NCBI GenBank assembly: GCA_964030475.1
Contig: CAXIPT010000007.1
Location: 1,537,986-1,601,985, forward strand
Reading direction: 5' to 3'
DNA from: Tethya wilhelma
Taxonomy: Eukaryota > Porifera > Demospongiae > Tethyida > Tethyidae
DNA: 64,000 nucleotides
Shown: one piece after another, positions 9,567 through 20,867 of the stretch
How the letters are laid out: each line of letters begins with the position of its first letter
Position numbering within the stretch: position 1 is the stretch's first letter
The notes under the pieces: model-generated
What the model saw: the letters and a program-made list of their open reading frames with translations, nothing else
Databases searched by the model: none
Told to the model about the DNA's origin: nothing
Program-made: the position numbers and the translations under genes

Positions 9567-10514
9567 ATGAAACCTGCAATAGTGATTCTTGGTCTCATAT
9601 CATGGCTAGTAACATTCCATATTTGCACTTGCCTTGAAGAAGAACAACTTGAAAGTCACATTGAAGGTAATACACCATTAATTTAAGCAGTATAACTATT
9701 TATATCTACTGTATATACATGACATTGTACTTAGACAAAATTGTTCGAAGACAAGCTCCAGTTTGTCCCAATATTGAGCTCCTTCATGGAAGAGATGGTA
9801 GACATGGACCTCCTGGAAGAGATGAACGTGATGGAATGCCTGGCTCACCAGTAGCTCAGGGTCCTCATGGAGAGCCTGGACCTGCTAATGGACTACCTGG
9901 ACCAAAAGGATTACAGGGAGAGAGAGGAGCAACTGGAGCAACTGGTAGACAGGGACCACCTGGACCAAGGAGTAGTGGAGTGGTGTATACAAGATGGGGG
10001 AGTGGTTCCTGCCCAGAAGTAACAGCATACGATGGTCTACACAGGAAGAGCTGCTGGTGGCCATTTTACTCATCGGGGTGGGAGTTCAAACTACCTCTGT
10101 ATACCAAATGATCCAGAATACACACTAGCGTTCCAACCAGGCGTAGATGGCTTCATCATAATATACGGAAGTGAATATGAAATCCCAGTAATCAGTGGTA
10201 AACATTAGCATAATGTCCCCTGTGCTGTGTGTTTAGCAAGCACTCGTGAAACTGTCCTATGATTCCAGCAAAGACTAATTGTCCTAGTTCCTGGACAAAG
10301 GAATATGGCTACCTATAATGGCAGAGAGAACGAGTCCCCCAGGGTGACATTCATAATCGATCAACGTTTGAGTGTGTTGACAGAGAACTGGAGTCCATCC
10401 CAGGCAGTCATACTAATGTGAATGGGGCATTGTTCTATCACGTTGAAGCCACTTGTACTGGTCTGCAGTGTCCTCCGTATAACTCAACTGTGTGGTGTAT
10501 ACTATTTGAAAAGC
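9567..10514 (+). pseudogene. Intron-containing collagen copy, decayed
   Basis: Exon 1 (9567-9666) encodes a signal peptide starting MKPAIVILGLISWLV. A 68-bp intron (9667-9734, GTAATA to TTAG) leads into exon 2 with [13 protein letters not shown], about 20 triplets (several with lost residues) and the C-terminal domain. After SCPEVTAYDG the frame shifts. The intended sequence then runs TGRAAGGHFTHRGG with an in-frame stop at about 10206 and at least two more shifts (near 10259 and 10315), and the family ending is truncated to CPPYNSTVWC. It is the only copy in the array with an intron and with a different first exon. It seems non-functional. Confidence 0.7.
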
Positions 10515-10894
10515 TTAAAGGATCTAACTAACTGTTTGTTTTTTTCTTATTAGTTAGCTAGGCATAAGTAAAATATGGTTTGCTTGTTCAAGTATATAAA
10601 GTTGTTTGGATTTCTACATAATTTTGATGATGGTACAGTATATGAATATAACTACAATAGGAAAGACACACTTTGATAATTAAGTCAACATCAACAAATG
10701 CAGCTAGGACCCTTAAAATCAAAAATAATGCCACATACAAAGAGCATGCTCGGATTGATTGCAAACCTTGGCAATCTAAATAGCTAGCACATAAAATTAA
10801 ACCACATACCAAACATCATTGAAAGCAAGTTGAAAAGAAATAAACTAACCAATATAAAAATACCTATACAGATAATTTCAAAAAATGTACTCAC
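10515..10894. other. No gene recognised; expected site of further RAD9 exons
   Basis: The stretch is AT-rich and lies between the collagen pseudogene and the third RAD9 exon. I looked on the - strand for the next RAD9 exon and found no open frame with splice sites that resembles one. Confidence 0.4.
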
Positions 10895-11458
10895 CTTTAT
10901 CGATATTTTACATTTGAGTGACTCTTGATCAATCTCCTCTCCACTCCTTCCATCATCGTAAGAACGAAAAAACTTTCGATCAAAAATGAAACATGAGTAC
11001 GCCGATCTAGCACTGTTCACCGTCTTCAAGGTAAGCTGGAATGAGAATAGCATGTTTCAAGTCAGATACCATTACACACACATACACTAAACACTCACCC
11101 CATCAGGCAAGGCTTCCAAAAACATCTCATCGCCAATTTTAGCCAGACAGTAGATCGCTTTGCCAAACGCTTCATTTTGAGAGGGAAAAAAAGTGATCAC
11201 GAGTCAAGTTGTAAGTCTATAGCACTAATTCAGCAGTAAATTATGATGCCAGTTTTAATATTCAAAGCTATAGTATACGCTCTAATATCTATGATGTCAT
11301 GCTACACAGTTTACCACTAAGCTTATATATAACTGAGGATATGCAATTGGCACTGCGGTTGCTAGCAGACTGACAAACTAGCTAGTACAATTCAGTATAT
11401 ATTCACATTAATATGGTACCTCACCTCTTATGCCTTTGCCAGGAATGATGCATCTCAT
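10895..11458 (-). CDS. RAD9: RAD9 checkpoint clamp subunit, first three exons
   Basis: Three exons on the - strand join in frame. Exon 1 (11458-11425) encodes MRCIIPGKGIR. Exon 2 (11169-11099) encodes AFGKAIYCLAKIGDE and onward to LPDG. Exon 3 (11035-10895) encodes LTLKTVNSARSAYSCF and onward to CKISIK. All junctions are GT-AG. The 82 residues match the N-terminus of RAD9, whose hallmark is the TVNSxRSAYxCF block in the PCNA-like fold. With RAD1 and HUS1 it forms the 9-1-1 DNA-damage clamp in the nucleus. Human RAD9A is near 390 residues, so most of the protein is absent. The rest may lie beyond the collagen array to the left, or this may be a truncated copy. Confidence 0.8.
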
Positions 11459-13490
11459 CCTTTACTTCAAATGCTACACAACAAAACATACAGCTGTGGA
11501 TATTATAGCTCAAGCGATGATANGATTCTGCAACACTGTGGGCCATCTTCTGATCATCTGGAAGAGATTTCTTTCTGCTAGAAGTGTTTAGTTCATGAAC
11601 AATGCATTGTTTTTTGTTGCACTGAATACTGTCAAAAATACATATTATGAGGCACTCAACAGAATTCAATACGTGCACATGCTTGTGCATACTGGAGAGA
11701 CTCAAAAATTATAAGCATTACAAATTTAAATTAATGTATACAAAATTCTGCTACTGAATTCAAAACTGACATGCGCCATGTGCACACTGGACAGAGCCTC
11801 ACAAACCATCACAAATGCATACAAACAAAAAATTTTGTAATGAATTCAAAAGACGCACATACGTACACTGAAGAGACTCAAAAATAAACAGATGTACACA
11901 AAATTCTACAACTGACTTCTTAACACATGACATTGTGCACATTCGGCCATACCCTCACAAACCATTACAAATGCATCCCTTTACAGACAATCCCAAAACC
12001 TAAAGAAACCCGGCCTCCCAATGCCTGCTCAGGCAAGTATCTAATAAATTGGTAAAAGGCCGAGTCACCCAAGTGCCTAGACTTGACAACTATAGGACTA
12101 GTAGGTTGGAAAGCCGCTTACCCCATACACCGACATGCCACCTTTCTTAATTCTCCTTATTTTTGTGATTTGGGGTGAAGCTTGAGTCATTGAATTGGTT
12201 AAACTGATCGATATTGATGGAGCAGTCGGATGATTTGTAGAATCTAATACTGAGTATAGTAGAACAGTTCATGGACGTCTGCTTAATTGTGTAGGTGTGT
12301 GTATAATGCATTGTAGGCTTTTAAATTGCTAGACAGCTTTGATTATGTTAAATTTGCATGTGAAAAAATAGTCTTAACAGCTAGACTTTATGCATATGTA
12401 TGCAACACCAGTTCAGGAATCCATGGACCACTAAATTTTTTTCTGGACTCACAAAAATATAGCTGACAAACCAACTGGGATCGAAATTTTGTACGTGTGT
12501 ACCCTTAAATTGATTAATGTAAAAGGCATACAATTGTGGACACCCTACTAGAGCAAACACTGTGCAACACTATGTACAATTAACTCACCTCTGCACACGT
12601 ACATATCACCCGTCAAACCACGCATTACCAACACATTGTCAATACAAACCATTCATACCTAAATCATAATATTGACTGGAGCTCGAAATTGATGAAAAGA
12701 ATAGAATTGATATGATTCGTGTGTCAATACGTAGACAGTATTGTAATGAAGAACGAAACTTGGAGAATCGGCCATACAATATGTGGCATGATAATTATAT
12801 GATTCGAATTCGGCTGAACGAGCTGGATGATAAGTGTTGTAGTGTTCGAATAGTACCATTGTATTAGCTGTTTGAAGAATACTTAAGACCATAGTCTCTA
12901 GAGAAGTGCTGTCAGCACATAATATCATATGCAAGGAAATACAATTTCCAAGGTCTGGGATAACAGCTCACATGTGAGCACCATTGCAGACAGATATACA
13001 TGCACTCACACATACTGAACATAACTATACACTTTTGAAAAGAAAACAAGCACAATAAAGCTATGTCCATGCAGTAAGAGGTTGTATAGCTATAATTATG
13101 CTTTTCAAATAACCACAAGACACAATATTCAAATTTGCTAGTTTGCAGAAACACAATAATTGCTAGATACCTTACCTACAAGTCAAAGATGGTTGTCCTC
13201 TTCATGTTAGCCACCTGACAGTGTCATGGCTTGAGAAGCACTAGCCAGTAGTCAGGAACTGTAGTTAGGCCTTGGAAACTTGCTGAACTTTTGGGCAGAC
13301 CAGGTATATAGCTAACTGAGAGGAATGCCACTTCTTCAACAACAGCTGAAGAGAAGACAGTAGTGACTTGAAGCTGTACGTGTAAATGTCCTCTTCAATT
13401 TACGATGTATCCGACTAGCTCTGACACTGCTTTGAAACTTGGAGGAATCTGACTGAGTGCAAGCAAGGTAGAAGGTTTTAGCAAAGCCTA
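11459..13490. other. Upstream of RAD9; no gene recognised
   Basis: The stretch is AT-rich. Repeated phrases of about 90 bases occur at 11730-11970 (ACAAAATTCTRCWACTGA-like, each followed by CACTGRASAGAC). No exon could be supported; a single unknown base lies at 11523. A GTAAG-like donor on the - strand near 13170 has no convincing exon around it. Confidence 0.35.
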
Positions 13491-13493
13491 CAA

Positions 13494-13524
13494 TTCCCGC
13501 GCAATCTAAGGCCGCGCGCGGGAA
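13494..13524. promoter_or_regulatory. Paired E2F-like sites in a GC-rich island
   Basis: Two inverted E2F-like motifs (TTCCCGCGC at 13494-13502 and GCGCGCGGGAAA at 13513-13524) sit in an otherwise AT-rich region. E2F sites are typical of cell-cycle and DNA-repair promoters, which would suit the RAD9 gene on the - strand. The link is inference. Confidence 0.35.
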
Positions 13525-13562
13525 AAAACGTCATAGTTATTATTCTACGCATGCGCATGTGC

Positions 13563-13775
13563 CAACTTGTGGGTGTGGTCACCTTACTTCATGTTTCTTG
13601 CATTTGCAGAAGGCACAGTTGCTCAGCCTATTATATTTGAGTGTGTGAGCTTACGATTCGATTTAGATCGTCAATTTATATGCTTGATTGAAGTGTACAA
13701 AGCTTAATATAGACGGAGGGAGCCTGAATATAGTCATTCTAAATATTGCACACCATCAGAGAAACCTAGACTGTA
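13563..13775. repeat. Promoter segment, inverted copy at 42690-42885
   Basis: Blocks such as GTGGGTGTGGTCACCTTAC, the stretch around GAGCTTACGATTCGATTTAG and ATTGCACACCATCAG recur in the same order on the opposite strand at about 42885-42690. There they stand directly before a second RAD9-type first exon. This copy is probably a displaced RAD9 promoter segment. Confidence 0.65.
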
Positions 13776-14876
13776 TCATCGTTATTATAGTTTTTTACAG
13801 CATTGCCCATTCCTACACTGCTAATTTTTATGAAATTTTTACTATACTTGTTTGTTCACTTTTTTCAACACTAAGGTGCTCAATTACAATGGAGTATAAG
13901 CTTTCAGAGACTGGTCAGTCTCTACAAAAAGCATGAGCTATATACTGCTTTCAAGTACACTGGATGCGCATGCGCATTATATGCATGCAAACCACGTGGT
14001 CTGTTGACGACCTTTACCTACATCAAAATGGCTACATTCAAGTACAGTATTTTATATCAGAGTTTTAAAATGCCTAGATTTTGTTTGTTAAATAGCTTTT
14101 AGGCACCAAACGAGTATAAAAGGACGTAGTTCGGATGAAGTCAAGTTGCACTGTACAGTTAAAGCTGGCTGAATGCCTTTTGTTTGTCTGGAAATCGCGT
14201 TCAAGTTGGTCAGTTAGGAAGCCTGGAAGGAAGAAAGAAGAAAACAAAATTGCACTATTCTGGCTTCCCGCCAGCGCTCTCTCCAGAGTGCTCTAGATAG
14301 TTTCTGTGAGTTTTGTTGATGCATGCAGTTAGAAAACTATCCAAGGGATGCTTTAATCCATGTCTGAAGGCTTAGCTGTCATTCTCTGAAAGTTTATGAG
14401 CATACTCAGTGACTCAAGCTAGGGGGATCTGGGGCATGCCCCCCCAGAAAAAATTTGCTTTTTGCACGTTTGTAGGTGAATTCTGGGGCATTTTGAGGCA
14501 TATTTCAGTCTTAGTTTCCAACGCTTCAGTCTTATAGATTTACTGACTTTATTCTGCTGAGATAAGAGTTATAGTGAGGATGACTGCCTTAGCAGAATAC
14601 AGTCTGCTCAAGACATGTACATTCAAACGTATTGCTAAGTACATTCAATAAGCTATAGCGCAAATAGCTACGTAGAATAAGTGGGAGGGGCTACCGAAAG
14701 AGGGTGTAACAGAGCTCCTCTGGTTATAGACTGCATGGACATTGATTGGTAAAGGTCACCATTTCTGTATGAAGATCTGCAGAGCACGCAGACTATAAGA
14801 CGGTCAGTTCGGACCAAAAGTTTGATAATAGAGTTAAAGAGTTTGCTCTTTGTCATCATCAGACATATAAAGGAAA
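13776..14876. other. Noncoding with a TATA box and a transposon-like palindrome
   Basis: A TATA box (TATAAAAG) is at about 14114. A palindromic stretch at 14420-14452 (GGGGCATGCCCCCCCAG) precedes an A/T run and resembles the end of a MITE. No coding region was recognised. Confidence 0.35.
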
Positions 14877-14934
14877 ATGATGGAACTGATGCTAAAAATG
14901 GTATTCCTGCTCTGTGTTACTGTACATCTAACAG
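14877..14934 (+). CDS. Orphan signal-peptide exon
   Basis: ATGATGGAACTGATGC opens 19 codons reading MMELMLKMVFLLCVTVHLT, a typical secretory signal, and ends at a GT donor (ACAG then GTATTG). The exon/intron layout resembles the first exon of the 9567 collagen copy. The expected second exon is not found, because the sequence runs into a GT microsatellite, a gap and then an inverted piece of the collagen array. It may be the first exon of a gene broken by the rearrangement. Confidence 0.4.
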
Positions 14935-14993
14935 GTATTGCTCAGCTAAAGCATTTTTAAGGAATTGCAAGTAATAAATAGTGGGGTCTGTGC

Positions 14994-14997
<4 letters not shown>

Positions 14998-15045
<48 letters not shown>

Positions 15046-15050
15046 NNNNN
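14998..15050. repeat. GT microsatellite followed by a 5-base gap
   Basis: About 23 GT units end in five unknown bases. The inverted copy of the 5.3-6.07 kb segment begins immediately after the gap, so this is a breakpoint or a misjoin. Confidence 0.9.
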
Positions 15051-15890
15051 GAAGTATATGTGTTTTCCAGATCCAATATGGCAGTTTGGACTTGTACGTG
15101 TATTGTGCAACCCCATTCTCTCCTTGTGGTCCATCTTCTCCCTGATCACCAGGGGCCTCCTTCTCTCCTGGAGGTCCTTGATCAAGGTCCTCTTGGACTG
15201 GGATAGCCATCTTGACAGTGTATGCACTGTAACTATAACCACATCTACTTTCTAGTCCGTTCTTAGAAGATGATAGTTATATTATATTGAGCGTTGTTTA
15301 CGGTCTGATGCATAGTAGAAGTGTATTTATCATAGATTGAAATGTAATACACTCAAGGAGTACATCAAAACAGTTGTGCATTAGAATGGTCTATTGTCAG
15401 ATCTGCATTTGTATATGATGAAACTTATTCTTTGCTACAATTAACAATAGCTCAGGTATCTAAGAGCATTTAGGCAATTTTTTAATGGTGCACACCACAG
15501 TCCTCTTTTGTTTATCTATGTGTACAAGTGAGCTAGTGCTTATTGGCAAAATAGTGCATACCACCAAGTTGGGTCCTTAATTTCTAGATATTTTTGCATG
15601 TTTTCCTATATAATGAAACCTTGTTTCTGATTGTTAAGGGAAATTTTCTCATATACAAAAAACCTCTAGTAGTTTCTGTGAACAGATCGAAGCCAATGTG
15701 TGAGCATTTTTTCTATGTTTATCAATTTTCACTGAGCCACGAAAATTTTCTCCCTCAAAAATTTCCTGTCATACAATAATTATATAGGTTCAGTGATCCA
15801 ATTTACACCGTACCATGCAACACGTACATGATAGTTTGGTGGCTTTTCACTTATTCTGGTAACTGCATGGCATAGTTTGGAAATTTACTC
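15051..15890. repeat. Inverted copy of the 5335-6066 segment
   Basis: The reverse complement matches 5335-6066, including the collagen helix scrap (here at about 15110-15215 on the - strand). The two copies differ by many small substitutions and indels, so it is not a recent assembly duplicate. Confidence 0.75.
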
Positions 15891-16140
15891 TATAGATGTT
15901 GTTTACAGTTACTTGGGTATATTTGAAGAATGTGCAGTAGAAATGTAGCACACTCAGGTCAAGGAGCACACCTTCAATATATATCATTGAGCATGTGGAT
16001 ATGCATAATGATACAAATAATACTCAATTACATAACAATGCTTTTGTTATTTGCAACACTCAATTTACAAAAGTTTAAGCACCTATAGCTACTATACATG
16101 TATCTATAGAAACGGCATTGCAAAGGCACATAATTTTCAA

Positions 16141-16240
16141 ATAGTGCGGCACACCACACAGTTGAGTTCTTTCTGGGGCAGGCATATGGAGGACACTGCA
16201 TGCCATTACACAAGGTAGAACAATGCTCCACCCANAGGCT
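16141..16240 (-). pseudogene. C-terminal collagen scrap
   Basis: On the - strand the sequence reads through GALFY, a deletion, then CNGMQCPPY and NSTVWC, matching the end of the 9567 collagen pseudogene (CPPYNSTVWC and the following ACTATTTGAAAA). It lies in the position expected if a collagen array unit had been inverted together with 15051-15890. One unknown base is at 16235. Confidence 0.65.
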
Positions 16241-16299
16241 GTTCTTATGTGTAAGAATAACATTATAAAGGTCACAACCCATCAAACAGTTGTAACACG

Positions 16300-16372
16300 G
16301 ACGGCTGGCTGAGATGATTCAAGCCCAGGTCTTTTGAATTCTATGAAAATGCTCTTATCACTAAGCACAGAC
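16300..16372 (-). mobile_element. tRNA-derived SINE fragment
   Basis: The - strand carries an A-box-like stretch (GCTTAGTGATAAGAGCA), an ATTCAAAAGACC stretch resembling the anticodon-to-variable region, and a B-box-like GGGCTTGAATC. A related copy lies 450 bases to the right. No functional tRNA fold can be drawn. Confidence 0.5.
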
Positions 16373-16747
16373 TGGCACATACGCTTACTGGAATGTTCAC
16401 TATAGCCTGATAGATAGATACAGCATACAAAATCTAGCCAGGATCAGTATATACCTGAGTCAGTGGCCATGCACGCAGCCAATGCCAACAACAGCAGCAT
16501 ATTGAACACCATAATTAATGAAAGCACCGATGGTGCACAAGCCTCGGCACACTTAACATGTATAATTGTTATATATTACACTGGTATACATACTGAGTCT
16601 ATGCCATAAGCGTACGATAGTTATGAATGCATCAAGAAAACCAAACCAGTTCAAGTAGCCAAATAACTGTGATGAAGCAGCACTGGCAATCACAGCCTAT
16701 GTACATGATAGCTGCCAGTTAGAAAAAATCTTACAGAGATCTACTGA

Positions 16748-16812
16748 CTGAGCTGACAAGCCCAGGTCTTTTGAATTCTAGGAGAATACTCTTACCACTG
16801 AGCTATACTAGA
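16748..16812 (-). mobile_element. tRNA-derived SINE fragment, second copy
   Basis: The - strand reads TATAGCTCAGTGGTAAGAG, a good A box, then ATTCAAAAGACCTGGGCTTG. The flanks (GCCTGATAGATAGATACA and AAAATCTAGCCAGGAT) are shared with the first copy, so 16318-16500 and 16755-16930 form one direct repeat about 440 bases apart. Confidence 0.55.
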
Positions 16813-16930
16813 ACTCTCCAGCATTGACTGGCATGTACTGGAATGCTAAGTAGCCTGATAGATAGATACAGGCATACAAAATCTAGCCAGGATACTTGGT
16901 ACCTTAGGCAGTGGCCATGCATGCAGCCAA

Positions 16931-17273
16931 TACCTGGCCACTTATACATGCCAATACATCTATGCTTACAAAGAAAGCAGGCCAACTCCAGTCTGTCTTG
17001 CAAGCAACAGTAACGGTAACCAGCAACAGCAGGACGAGGCTAAAGCACCACACTGAAGCATCATTGAAATCAACACGAATTCTAAATAACACACACTATA
17101 TCAGTAGGTGTGGCCTCGAAGCTTGGCGCAAAAAAGGAGCACAAAAGCCTTAAATCTCAGCAACTACAGCGTTTTGGACAGCCAAAAATACATTTCTACA
17201 AGATCATTCAGATTTATGAACGTAAGTATCATCAATTTTATCGCTAGAGCTGCCTTTCTTGAGATTTCGATGG

Positions 17274-17305
<32 letters not shown>

Positions 17306-17942
17306 AAACGACTACCGTAATCCTCTGCCGAGGCTTAATAAATAATTCTTTTAAGAGTGTGTACATCATAACTTGTTTATTTCTTGCTTTTGTTGCTATA
17401 TACTCACAAAAACTAATAAAAGAAACTTGTTTACATGTAAATTTCAGGGGTGGGTGGGGGTGAATGCCCATGCACCCACCCACCCCCATGCACCCTAAAT
17501 GAAAGCCTGGGTATGCTAAAATTCATACTTGAAACAGAGGAAAATATTATCTACAAGGGAGAGCAACACTAACATTGTCTTTTTGAAGTCTTCTGAAGTT
17601 TCTTTGAAGCGGTGGAGTATCTTAATTTCAGAGTCTTGAACGGCACACAGGGTAATATGAAAGGGGAAAACCGAGGGAAATATGCATATTACACTCAGTT
17701 TTCCCCTTCTTCATGTTATACATGCACCATGACAAAATGTGTTAATAGTATGGCTTCCAGTGTGTCAGTTATCAGTAGTGACTTCATGCTATTGTGTCAC
17801 TGGAGTGGTTGTTCTGTGAATAAACGAAAACAACTTACACTATTGCCGATCATATTCCTGATATCCTGTACTTGTAATGATTGATTTCTCCGATCACAAT
17901 AGAGCATATTGAGATCCTAAAACAGATGAGAGAGGGTAAAAG
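16931..17942. other. Noncoding, with simple repeats
   Basis: An ACAG tetranucleotide tract is at about 17279-17305. A G-rich/C-rich palindrome lies at 17448-17490. No gene was recognised. Confidence 0.5.
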
Positions 17943-18469
17943 TAGTCTATCGAGCTAGACCCTCCTCCTTCGTCACGTTACACGCGCCGAGAGAGAGGGT
18001 CTAGCAAAGGTGAGGTTTAATGAGATTTCAATTGACCAATCAGATTCAACTACCCAGATTCTGGGTAGTAATTTACGTGTGGGCGGTAGTTTGCCTGCGG
18101 TGAAATAACTGCGTGTTCTATCGCTGAAGTATGCTAGTTATCTCACATTTCTTGAGCTTTAGTACTCAACAAAACACTTCAAAACAGTCTTGGATGTAAG
18201 GCTAAAGCAGATTTATCTTTGTAACAAAGTACAAAGATACTGAACAGCACGTGTGGAACAGATTCTGGCAACTTGGCTAGTCTGCAACTTCTCAAAAATG
18301 GATTTGTGACTATCAAAGGTTCTTCTCTGGTACTAACGTCGTTGCTACGAGTACTTCTTAAGCTGCAAGTCTATCCCGTTGTCCTGTATGCCGTCCTTTT
18401 TAAAGTAATGTGCACAGTCACTTGGCGCGTGCAATGTGACGAAGGAGGAGGGTCTAGCTCAATACACTA
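17943..18469. mobile_element. MITE with perfect 9-bp target duplication
   Basis: Terminal inverted repeats of about 46 bases begin TAGTCTATCGAGCTAGACCC on the left and TAGTGTATTGAGCTAGACCC on the right (reverse complement). The element is flanked by an exact GGGTAAAAG duplication (17934-17942 and 18470-18478). A 9-bp duplication is characteristic of Mutator-like elements. The 527-bp interior has no transposase frame, so it is non-autonomous. Confidence 0.85.
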
Positions 18470-18730
18470 GGGTAAAAGATAAATTTTACTCAAGAAATAC
18501 TCACTTTTGCACACTGTGATTAAGAGCACGTACATAGCGCATACAGAGGATTATGGTAGTCGTTTTGTGTGTCTTGAGAACTGAGGCTTTTGAGCACTTT
18601 TTAGCTTATTAGCTTCAATGCCACACCCATCGATCACACCCCATATAGTGTGCGTTATCTAGAAATACAGTAGAACTTGGACTGGGCATGATGCAGATCT
18701 TGGCTCAGTTGGCTTTGCTGCTTTACTATA

Positions 18731-19374
18731 GCCCTGTTTACACGTACCCTAATCCAGATCAACCCGGGTTGGTTGATCCAGATTACAACCCACTTGAGAG
18801 CGTTTACATGAATCCAGTTCAAGCCACAGTTCAAGCTGTAGTGTAAACGTAAACCTGGATTGAAACCCGGGTCAATGATGTCATTGCTGTGTATTAATTA
18901 GAGTGAAAATTTAGCGATGGAAATAAATCTTTCTAGCAGGCTCATACAGCAAAAGTAAAGCGAAAAACAGGCTTATTTTGTGTAGAATTACCTTTTTAAT
19001 GCTTCCTCAAGCTCGTTTTGTGACTGAACTGCAGTTCTTTTTGCTGTTCTTGGATTGCGGCCTCTCTTAAGGTCAAATCAATACAGCACTATGCTTTTAA
19101 CAAAACTTTAAGTGTTTTTGCAACTATTAGCAACCCAAGTAGCATTATTTAACTGTTCATATATCGCTAGATAGCTCTTAACTCGCTTTTCAACCCGGTT
19201 CAAGCGTTTACACGTGGACTGGTTTACTTTAATCCGGATTCAGCTGGGTTGTAATCCACCTCCTGAGGTGGGTTAGCTAACCCAGTTTTTAATCCGGATT
19301 AGAGGGTCTACACGTAACCCGGATTAGTTTAATCCAGGTTAGAACCTGGGTTAAGTGCCTCGTGTAAACAGGAC
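18731..19374. mobile_element. Foldback MITE with GTTTACACG ends
   Basis: The ends match as inverted repeats (CCCTGTTTACACG left, CGTGTAAACAGG right), and both subterminal regions are filled with inverted copies of AATCCGGATT- and AACCCGGGTT-like words. The interior is noncoding. The flanks TTACTATA and TTATGATA agree at six of eight positions, so an 8-bp target duplication as in hAT elements is possible but not proven. Confidence 0.7.
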
Positions 19375-20867
19375 TTATGATAAGTGTGGTAACTGGAAGT
19401 TGTAAAATTTAGTGAGATAATTATAGAACTATGCATTTTTGTAGCTTATTTGTTTGCTGTTTCATATCAGTGAAAATCCATACAGGCTCAGCCAAGGTAC
19501 CAGTGTCACTGCCATGACTTATCAGTCATGCCGTATAAGCATCATGCAGTGTGGCTGTTCATCAAGTTCTACCATTCAATCAATTATCTAAACTGCGATT
19601 ATTGTAAATACTTATAGGTTGGCCCGCACACTGCAGCAAAATATCCTTGAAGTTCAGTCAGTAGACAGGCTGTGATGGTATTGACGGTGCTTGACTGACA
19701 GTGTGCATGCTAGTTGAATGTGCTGAGGCTTATGCACCTAGTACCACGTGCATGTGCGCTAAACTGAATTCAACTTAAAAGGAACTGTCAGTATAATAAG
19801 CCCTGTTTTGTTACTATAATTGGAACATGACCAGAAACCTTACAATTTTAAGTGCGCATATGCGAGCTACCTTAATGTTACAAATATTTGCAGGTAGATT
19901 TTTTTTGCGGATTTCAGATTCTATTCGTTTTACTGGCATTAAATTTTTCTATTTGTGGAGAATGAACACTCAATATACAATGATTTCCTGCCATGACAAA
20001 TTCATTCTTGCCCAGTAAACTGTTAGCATAGTAGCAGAGGAGGAGCCAGGACTAGAATGAAGTTGTTTACAGTGCACATAGTGAACAGGTTTACATTACT
20101 ACAGGTGGTGTGGCCATAGTGAAGTGGCTTGTGGTGATCCTTATACCCACTTAATGATATTCATTACAGATTTGTTCCTAAAAATGCAAACTAATTTTTG
20201 CGTTTTTGTACCCATCCGCAGAAATATCAGTACCCGCAAAAAATTTGTAACACTAAGGTAGTTAGGCTTGTAATAACAGTTGACCACATAGTTACTTTTA
20301 CGTGATTAATGAAAGCACCAAAGTGCATAAGCCTCAGCGCATGTACCAAAATGCAAAACTTAGTTACTAGGCATGCCACCATGATCTGGCAGTAATGAGG
20401 CTAAGCAACCATCAAGTCTAAAGCCGTAGCAAATAGTGAATGCTGAGTGCTGAGTCAGGAATGCAGTGATGTTCTGACACTGATACAAAACAACACACAA
20501 CCAAATTGATAATCTCACTGAATTAGCTTAGTTACTTTTTTTTTTAATACCTGTTCAAGCAAATATAATTTATGCTATAACTGACTTATTGTATATCACT
20601 GCTAATACTCATACAGATTTGCTACTGTGTAAACTGTATACTTGTAAGGCTTTCTGTATGTGAGAATACAGGTACACCTATCTCCTAGGAGATATATACA
20701 ATAAACATTTTTCCAGTTTTGTGTGTTTATTTGGACCAGGAAGAACACAAAAAACGTCACTAAACGTCACGATTTCTTTTTTAGTAACAAAACAGCGCTT
20801 ATATATAGACACAGTTCCTTTAAAATGTTGACAACAACAGTGTTTGATACCAAAAAAATAAACTTAC
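19375..20867. other. No gene recognised
   Basis: Several short open frames here have no splice context or recognisable protein motif. The stretch is AT-rich and probably contains degraded transposons. Confidence 0.35.

Noticed and set aside
14965..15255. Open frames through GT/CA tracts (poly Cys-Val or His-Thr)
   Set aside because: They are microsatellite artefacts, also seen at 24.2, 48.9 and 54.9 kb.
16748..16812. Functional tRNA gene
   Set aside because: A- and B-box-like sequences are present, but the acceptor and D/T stems do not pair and the same unit is repeated with the flanks, as in a SINE.
18273..18470. Open frame inside the 17943-18469 element
   Set aside because: It ends in the terminal repeat and has no similarity to a transposase.
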